DNA of 64,000 bases from Apoda limacodes. Taxonomy: Eukaryota > Arthropoda > Insecta > Lepidoptera > Limacodidae. The translations under genes and the position numbers were made by a program. Position 1 is the stretch's first letter, and each line of letters opens with the position of its first letter. The stretch is from the NCBI GenBank assembly GCA_946406115.1, contig OX291553.1, positions 5,585,001-5,649,000 on the forward strand, written 5' to 3'. The notes under the pieces were generated by a model. It ran no database searches and was not told where the DNA came from. It was given only the letters and a program-made list of their open reading frames with translations. Shown here in pieces: positions 57,492 to 64,000 of this stretch.

Positions 57492-58020
57492 TTCATATAT
57501 AAATACATATATAAAGACACACATAAATACACATAACATAGACAGTGTTACGGACGGCCAGCTGACGGCTGGACGCGGCGCTATACATACATACTTGTAT
57601 AGATAGATTGCTGCTTATCTCTAATGAATTGTAAATAAGATAATAAAGTTTACCCTTTGTTCCCGCATAGATAGGTAGGTATATATAGATAAGATCTCTA
57701 TATCGAATAGTTTTGTAAGTGAATGTTTGTTTGTTTTTATTAAATAAAGTAGATACCCTGACTTTCCTCAGGATAGTTAGATCGTAGGTAGGTAAACAAA
57801 TGTGAAAATAGTTAGGTTCGCTTTTACGACCTATTGTTTACCTTTTTATAAGTAAAACTCATACTCATACTACATACTTTTCCTGCGCAATGAGAAGTGT
57901 GTCGCGGCTTCGCCCGCATAGATTAGCGCAGGTTAATTTGTAATTGTTTACTTTTGTATGTTAGGATTTGACGAATGTAATTACGTAAGTAATTGTTAAT
58001 ATTCATGTACCGATGTGATA

Positions 58021-59392
58021 GCAAGTAGGTCTGTAGTTCGTGGTCTTCTCACATTTCTCCCTTACGGGGTAACTGTCTTTGGGCTTCGCCAATCTGCAGT
58101 GGTTAGCTCCGCTCCTTTGCACTGAAAGTAGGTATCTGTGGGTTGACTAATGTCAAATTGGTCCTCTTTACTTAATGTTTAATGTTTAACTATCTTCTTC
58201 TTTGGTTATTAGGTCTCGAGGGTACCCCAAGCCTTTGGGTGACAGCTCGTGAAGCGGCGCCAGTCCTCTGATGTGCGGCCAGACCGAGTTATCCACCCGC
58301 GCGAACATTCTCGTTGCCAACCTGCCGACAAATTCTTTGATGGTCTCGACACGGAGGTCTCTCGCGATCGTTGCGTTCCTCACGTATCTCGGTGCACTGT
58401 CTATGATGCGTAGACTGCGGTTTTGGGACCTCTGTAACCTCTGGCGTAGGGACGTGCTAGCGAGCGCATACCAAGCCGGTGCGGCGTACGGCGGGGTCTT
58501 AAATACAATTTAAAGATCCCGACTTTCACACGAAGCGGCAGGCGGGCTGTGAGTACCGGTTGAAGGGGGGCCTGTGCAGCTCTCGTCTTGCCAATTACAG
58601 CCGTGATGTGCTTCTTCATGCAGAGGCGACGGTCAATTTTCACCCCTAGGTAGGTGGCCGCGGTAGTCCACTCAATGACCTGTCCTTGGAACTGCAGCGG
58701 CGGTATTTTGGTATATCCCCGGAGGAGGATGGCTTGCGTCTTCCCGACGTTTACCGACAACTTCCACTTGGCTAGCCATTCTGGCAGGAGGTCTAGGAAT
58801 CTCTGCATTTTGATGCGAGCGTGGGCTGCGGTGATGGAGCTGGTGATGTACGCCGCATCGTCAGCGTATAGGGCCAGTTCTGCTTCAGAGGTTTTAGGGA
58901 AGTCGTCGGTATATCTACCATAACAAGCCGGTGAGAGACAGCTCCCCTGGGGTACACCTGCACTAATTGGGCGCTCTTCTGATAGCGCGTCCTCTACTCT
59001 TACTCTGAATCGTAGCTGTTCTAAGAAGGAAGCGACGACTTTTGAGATCCTTCTCGGTAGCGAGGTTGTAGACAGTTTGAGCAGAAGTCCCTGGTGCCAC
59101 ACCCTGTCGAAGGCCTTGTCCATGTCAAGGAATACTGCAACAGCGTGCTCCTTCTTGTTTAGGGCTACTGCTACACATAGCACCACCGTGCAGTACCCTT
59201 GACAGTTGAAGCGTTGTGGAGTGTTCAGCGCGAAATCCGAATTGTTCCTGTCTGGGTACGATGTGCGGGCTCATGTGCCGCGACGGAGCGCGTCGTGGCG
59301 GCACGCGTCGCGGTTGTTTTTGGCACCGGCGGTAGGCTCGTACCCTTGCGTGCCGGTGGTGTTGCGGAGGGCGGAGCCGCAAGTAGGTCTGT
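58021..59392 (-). mobile_element. Jockey-clade LINE fragment with 14-bp target duplication
   Basis: GCAAGTAGGTCTGT occurs at 58021-58034 and 59379-59392, bracketing a minus-strand Jockey fragment (58035-59378). No A tail is visible at the left (3') edge. It is 5'-truncated within the reverse transcriptase; similarity to Jockey begins at SPHIVPRQEQFGFRAEHST, near 59280. Confidence 0.85.
58186..59382 (-). pseudogene. Jockey reverse transcriptase, frameshifted
   Basis: Frames in order on the minus strand: EQFGFRAEHSTTLQLSRVLH (59125-59382), then 58401-59186 with VFLDMDKAFDRVWHQGLLLK (motif A), SAGVPQGSCLSPACYGRYTD (motif B), ELALYADDAAYITSS (motif C, YADD), WLAKWKLSVNVGKTQAILL and PLRVKVGIFKLYLRP. 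A shift near 58500 leads to RNATIARDLRVETIKEFVGR and SVWPHIRGLAPLHE (58186-58383). Very close to the Jockey elements of Lepidoptera; frameshifts lie at both joins. Confidence 0.88.
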
Positions 59393-59689
59393 CTTAAGCA
59401 TGCACAAACGTGTCAGTAGGTAAGTAGGGAACACATGAACACTGGCAAGCGCATAAAATTGTAAGACAGAAATAGGTATAGGAATGTGACAGGGATGCAA
59501 ATACGATCGCGGCCAAAATAAAACGAGATGTGATTGGTCGCGGAAAATAAAAACGATTGTGATTGGTCAGCGGGTCCGCCGGGTATAAGCGAGCGCGAAA
59601 CCCGCTGAAAGCATTCCTGTCGCCTCGGGGATCAAGAAAGCCTCCTGAACAGGAGCAGAAGAAAAGAAGAAAACTGGAAGAAAGAATTA

Positions 59690-60805
59690 GAATTGTCTTT
59701 ATTTGCCAGTAATATGGTACATTACAGATGTTAAATACAGATTGTCCAAACATATTTCGCCAAAACATTGGCATGCAAATTGTTACATATATGAACATAT
59801 TTTAACATATTCAGTGGCGTATAAATAAAACCTAATAAATTTATCAGTTTAATTCCAATGCCACATCATTTTAATTCGAATCAAATCATATTATATTATA
59901 AACCAAATGTCAACTAAGCATTATTTTATTATAATTACATTTTATGTCAATATTTAAATATGTCATCACAATTACTACTAAAAACTAATAAAACTTTTAC
60001 AAATGTCAGATTTAACCTTAACTATAAAACAAAATATCAAATACACAAATAATATTATAAACCAACCTTCCTGTCAAAAATTGAAAATAAAAAAAAATAC
60101 GAAGTTAAACAAATATAATAATATTAATCGTTGCAACATTTAAAAAGTCGTGCAAAGTAAAAAAACTTTTCTCAATAAGTATTTTCTTTAAATCTATTTG
60201 AAATTTTTTAACTGATAATTCTCTTACAAATTTCGGAAGGCTTTTGTATACTTTTATACTCATTACTGCGCAGTTTGTCTGGTATAGGGTTGTGTTACAT
60301 TGAGGATATTTTAATTTCGTAGGATCTCGACATGTGAATTTCCGAATTCGGTCATCTGCTGTCTTAGCAAATAAATGAGGATGTTTTTTTACAAAAATAC
60401 TTATTTCATACACATACAAAGATGTCAATGTCATTACATTTAATTTTTTAAACAATAAACTGCAAGATTCATAAGGACCAATGCCAGTAATTGCTCTGAT
60501 ACATTTTTTTGGGCAACAAACACTTTATTAATATCTGTAGAATTACCCCAGAGTAAAATATCATACCTTAGCAGTGAGGCTACGTAGCCTAGGTAAGCAG
60601 TGACAGCTGCTTTTTCGCCCACTGTTTTTCTTAAAGTCCTAAGAGCAAATACAAATTTATTAAGCTTTTTACATAAATTATCAATGTGACTCTTCCAATT
60701 ACAATTTTGATCTAAAGTTAATCCTAAAAATTTTACTGCTTGAGCTTTTTCTAGCTTCTGCCCATCACTTGTTATATTCAATACTGGGTTTTCTCTTGAG
60801 AAGAA
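59690..60805 (-). mobile_element. CR1/Jockey-type LINE fragment (family Z)
   Basis: A minus-strand C-terminal coding region (60105-60781) followed by a ~400-bp AT-rich 3' untranslated region to about 59690. Boundaries fall at purine-rich GAAGAA repeats on both sides (about 59660-59685 and 60799-60817), so an exact target duplication cannot be read. Nested in the LTR. Confidence 0.7.
60105..60781 (-). pseudogene. Family Z reverse transcriptase C-terminal region
   Basis: The first frame (60440-60781): VKFLGLTLDQNCNWKSHIDN, then AYLGYVASLLRYDILLWGNS. A one-base loss in the A run near 60510 shifts the frame; the correct continuation CIRAITGIGPYESCSLLFKK leads into the second frame (60105-60455) with SLYVYEISIFVKKHPHLFAK and VYKSLPKFVRELSVKKFQID. 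One lesion only, so relatively young. Confidence 0.8.
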
Positions 60806-61051
60806 GAAGAAGAAGTTTTATTTATAAGTGCAGTGTAAATAAATTGTAAATAGTAGTGTAAGAAGATTTGTGAAAATAAGGGGCCACAATAAAGGTGGTT
60901 GGTAAATTGTTACATGACCGGGCGTTTTATTGTTTCTTTCTCATCACGTCACACTGGCCCTTCTCGGGGCCCTTTCAATCGTAACGTCGGCCCTTTTCGG
61001 GGCTAGTGTGCAAGCGCCTATACAGTCCGCTGCTCGGTCCGTAACAGACAG

Positions 61052-61559
61052 TGTATCAAAAATTGATACTAAGTACTAGAAATAATATACATATATGGAT
61101 GAACTTACATAGGTACCAGTATAATAATATAATAAATAAAGTATTAATTACCCGCTGCAATCCACCATCGGCCGCCCGGTGCCAGAGAGGCTCCAAACGC
61201 GAGAGGGCGCATCACAAAAACGTGCACACATACCCATATGCATACACATACTCACAGACGATTTATATCAAGAAGTAGCCCAGATCCCACACAACAGTCT
61301 ATCAACAAAGGCACACTATCTAACGTAAGTGACAAGAAACTTCCCGGGTGTACTTCCTTACAATCAATCACGCAGGAACCAGGCCACAAAATACACGAAA
61401 TCAATGCAGATACATATACATGTACTTGTACACGTCTATGCGCCACACCCACCCACATCCAGAACCCCCCCAAAACCAAGCAGCCAACGGTGGACGACTA
61501 TCCATGGTGCATCCCCTGACCGTAATGTATCATTAATTCTCAACTACATCAGTCATAGA
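61052..61559. other. C-rich patch of unknown origin
   Basis: 61150-61520 is richer in C than the flanks, with several overlapping plus-strand frames (to 101 codons) that have no recognisable motif. It may be part of an unidentified retroelement leader. Confidence 0.3.
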
Positions 61560-61845
61560 TGGATGTCAGGTATTGGGACCTTCAATTCCAGACATTATTA
61601 TCTTTATTGTACACAGTATAGTATCCTTAGTTAATAAGAACCTTTTTCATATAAGTTTCAAAAGTATGTATATATAGGTTATCAATATTCTCAAGAATTG
61701 TATTAAATAAGCAAATGCTCTTAATTATGAAAGAGCCACGCACCTTCTGAAGGCGACATTTTGAAGTCGCAAGTTTATTTTTATTACTTGCATTAACGTT
61801 TTGTATATCGCTATTAATAAAAAATAAACTTAGGTTTTTACATAC
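61560..61845 (-). pseudogene. C-terminal end of a LINE reverse transcriptase (family W)
   Basis: The minus strand reads NKNKLATSKCRLQKVRGSFI, then IKSICLFNTILENIDNL and FETYMKKVLIN, a TAA stop, then GYYTVYNKDNN. This resembles the last ~70 residues of CR1-like LINE proteins common in butterflies; the stop sits where relatives have Lys. The motif is short, so identity is by recall. Confidence 0.45.
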
Positions 61846-61879
61846 ACACGTACATACACAAATTTACATTACCTAAATA

Positions 61880-61966
61880 TAAGTCCTGTGCAGGTATCGA
61901 ACCTGTGTCCCTCGGGTTAGCAGGTAGTACCTACATATCATTATCGACTGAGCCACTGAAGTCGTA
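61880..61966 (-). repeat. tRNA-derived SINE head
   Basis: The minus strand has AGTGGCTCAGTCGATAA (A box) and ACAGGTTCGATACCTG (B box) 40-50 bp apart. The intervening arm is too long for a functional tRNA. Confidence 0.55.
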
Positions 61967-63006
61967 TGAACATAACACAATGGGATTACGTAACATAAGC
62001 CCAAACACGTTTTCCCTAAGCACAAACTAAGCACGTTGTAAACTATCTCTAAAACGTTCTCTACTAACTTGAAACAATCAAAGTCTAGAAGGATGTACGA
62101 GTATGTTGACTCTGAACTTTACCAATTAAACTGAAAACTCTAGTGTATTTAGGAACGTGTGCATAAACTCTACTTCGGATATACAGGTAGCGAAACTTGC
62201 AGTGGTTTTGATAATAAACAAAACATTTTATTTGCATCTGATTATCTCTAGCGCCTTGTTTTATTTTTGAACAAAAATTATGTCTATATTCAAACGCACT
62301 TTCTTTATTTTAAAGTTTCTTTAAATTCGTAAGGATCGGAAGAAGTTGTAATGAAATAATAGAAGTATATTATGATATAAGTGGGCTAGGCTGCCTATTA
62401 CAGACGAGGTTGTGCGTTGCAGCCCGAGTCGAAGGCAAAGGCGTGAGTCTTCCGAGTGTGTATTAAGTGTCATACGACTGTTTTCAACACACTTGAAGGA
62501 CAGTAAATACTTATATTAATTTTAAAATGTTGTAAAAAGTTAATATTTTGTAGAATCTATTATTTTTGATATGTTCTTAACAAACACTATTATAAAAACT
62601 TAAAATTGAAAAAGCACATGTGTGGTAATTGACATTGGCATACAAGTGCCTTTTATTAAGATGCTGAAAACAGTGCAGTAAAGGCTAATTTATGAGCAAG
62701 TGTGTTGGAAAAATTATTTTATACATATCTCTATCAATCAAACATTATGCCCTTGTTGGCAACACAAGCATGTGATTTGTAGGTACTATTTATGTAGAAA
62801 TAATTTAGAGTCAATAATCACAGTGACACGAACAACCTAACCTAAAACCCAAGATAACCAACGTGTGTTCATGAAAAAATAAATTATTCAAATTTATTTA
62901 AGTTTAGGTCTCCGTAAGCAATGTGTTTTATGTGTATTGTGAGTTTTATATAATCATTCAGTTTTTAAAAACTTGGTCATTCTCTTCTACTTACTGGTAA
63001 AATCCG
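61967..63006. other. AT-rich, nothing firmly recognised
   Basis: 62385-62480 (TTGCAGCCCGAGTCGAAGGC) is a GC-richer block that looks repetitive from memory, without a second copy here. Confidence 0.35.
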
Positions 63007-63166
63007 TTTAGATGAGCGACAACCCAAGCCGAAGCTCCCCCCGCGGGGAGCCCTTGAGCGTTGGGCGCTATATAGGCTGAGACTCCTTCAGAGTCTCGCC
63101 CCAAAAGCCCGGTGAAGCAGTAATGGCTGCAACAGACAACTGCATAGTCAGTTCAGAAAAAAAAAC
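63007..63166 (-). repeat. GC-rich multi-hairpin element, copy D
   Basis: The complement runs from CTGAACTGACTATGCAG via GACTCTGAAGGAGTCTC to GGCTCCCCGCGGGG and CTTCGGCTTGGGTTGTCGC. The same order of blocks as copy B, truncated at its 3' side; the T run before the element start is present here as plus-strand A's at 63159-63166. Confidence 0.7.
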
Positions 63167-63477
63167 CGTTTAGATTCTTTTGTAGAAACTCGGTGAGTTA
63201 TATGTCAGTACGATTCAATGCAGTCATTTGCAGGCGAATGAAAATGTGGAAAATCGTTTGCAAGATGCATGAGTATGTCGTATTTGCAGTTATTTATTTT
63301 TTGCTTTTATTTGTGGAGGATGCGGCGGCGGTGCGCGGCGGTTTGAAAGGTCTTTTCACACGTTTCACGTGAAATGGATTACGCGATCTGTTTTGATATT
63401 CTATTTTTCTTGTCGTAGCAAAGATTTATCGATAAAACTCGTTAAATACGTGAGACTGATGTGTGAATCAGGTGATT

Positions 63478-63885
63478 AATACACCAGAAGGCAGGTATTT
63501 CATTTGCAAATAATTTAAGTAGGCACCAAGAATGTTTTATAATTTTAGGACTCTATTTTAGCAATATTTTATTATAATGTACGAAACGTACGATTTGGCC
63601 TTCTTCACGGTTGCTCAAACGTTGCGCATCTGTACCTCATGTACTAATGCGCGCTTTCTCGAGTTGGTGATACAGTTGATAAATACACCAGAAGGCATGT
63701 ATTTAATTTGAATATATACAGGCACCAAGAATGTCTTTGAAACATCTACCTATATATTTTTAATAATTTTAGTACTCTATTTATTATTGGCAACATTTTA
63801 TTATAATATATGAAACGTACAATTTGGCTTCCTCACAGTTGCTTGAACGTTGCGCATCTGTACCTCACATACCGATGGGAAATAA
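63478..63885. repeat. 204-bp tandem duplication
   Basis: AATACACCAGAAGGCA starts at 63478 and again at 63682. Both units share GGCACCAAGAATGT, ATTTTATTATAAT and ACGTTGCGCATCTGTACCTC. Divergence of roughly 15% makes it an old duplication. Confidence 0.85.
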
Positions 63886-64000
63886 TATCGAGATGGTAAA
63901 GGACGTGTCGTGAAGAAATTGTTGAACACGCTGACCTGTATTTTGGTTATGTTGAATTGGCCCAAGTTTCTTCTGACACACTCGGAGACAATGGACAATG
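63886..64000. other. Window edge, nothing recognised
   Basis: The minus-strand frame 63801-63998 runs through the tandem repeat and shows no motif. Confidence 0.3.

Larger units (their letters stand above)
57541..61051. mobile_element. Probable solo LTR with 5-bp target duplication, split by two nested LINE insertions
   Basis: The ends are TGTTACGGAC (57546) and GTCCGTAACA (to 61046), perfect 10-bp inverted TG...CA ends, flanked by GACAG at 57541-57545 and 61047-61051. Removing the two nested LINEs leaves roughly 1.0 kb, a plausible LTR size. That residue includes a TATAAG promoter-like site near 59584 followed by a GC-rich leader, and AATAAA near 60886, in LTR order. No gag-pol sequence or second LTR, hence solo. 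Superfamily (Gypsy, BEL/Pao or Copia) not determined. Confidence 0.7.

Noticed and set aside
61238..61634. Plus-strand ORFs up to 101 codons in a C-rich patch
   Set aside because: Three overlapping frames are open at once, a sign of base composition rather than coding; no motif recognised.

Overview
This window looks like AT-rich intergenic or intronic DNA from a moth or butterfly (Lepidoptera). I recognise no complete host gene. The assignment rests on repeat content: 3' tails of non-LTR retrotransposons, Helitron-like elements ending CTAG before a host T, tRNA-derived SINEs, a lepidopteran-style mariner and Jockey-type reverse transcriptase fragments. There is no ribosome-binding-site, operon or bacterial gene structure. 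Nearly every short open frame is chance; the ones that read as protein are broken transposon genes.

Layout. 0-4.4 kb: two copies of a 260-bp repeat flanking a decayed THAP zinc-finger domain, plus SINE and MITE fragments. 4.4-10.7 kb: mostly unannotatable AT-rich DNA with one SINE. 10.7-12.7 kb: fragments of one non-LTR family and a GC-rich hairpin element. 14.2-15.0 kb: a hAT-type MITE with an 8-bp target duplication inside a tRNA-derived SINE. 17.7-24.7 kb: tandem repeats, repeat-family copies and Helitron-like elements. 28.1-31.7 kb: a minus-strand non-LTR element whose middle has been exchanged for foreign DNA. 33.3 kb: a possible first coding exon. 35.0-38.2 kb: a decayed R2-superclade (restriction-like endonuclease) retrotransposon. 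39.7-42.7 kb: a pile of nested MITEs and a dead mariner inserted in a Helitron-like element. 43.1-48.2 kb: Helitron-like, GC-rich and non-LTR pieces. 49.5 kb: a perfect 42-bp-arm inverted repeat. 53.4-56.1 kb: the youngest element, a 5'-truncated non-LTR copy with target duplication, long A tail and an almost open reverse transcriptase. 57.0-61.05 kb: two abutting Helitron-like elements, then a probable solo LTR with a 5-bp target duplication that was split by a Jockey insertion (14-bp duplication) and a CR1/Jockey-type insertion. 61.5-64 kb: another non-LTR 3' fragment, a SINE, a GC-rich element copy and a 204-bp tandem duplication.

The parts do not form a pathway. What they record is an order of insertions, recoverable because several elements keep their target-site duplications. 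At least five non-LTR lineages are present, all apparently dead here. The least explained items are the R2-superclade element outside rDNA, the GC-rich multi-hairpin family (four copies), the long perfect hairpin and three weak candidates for host first exons.
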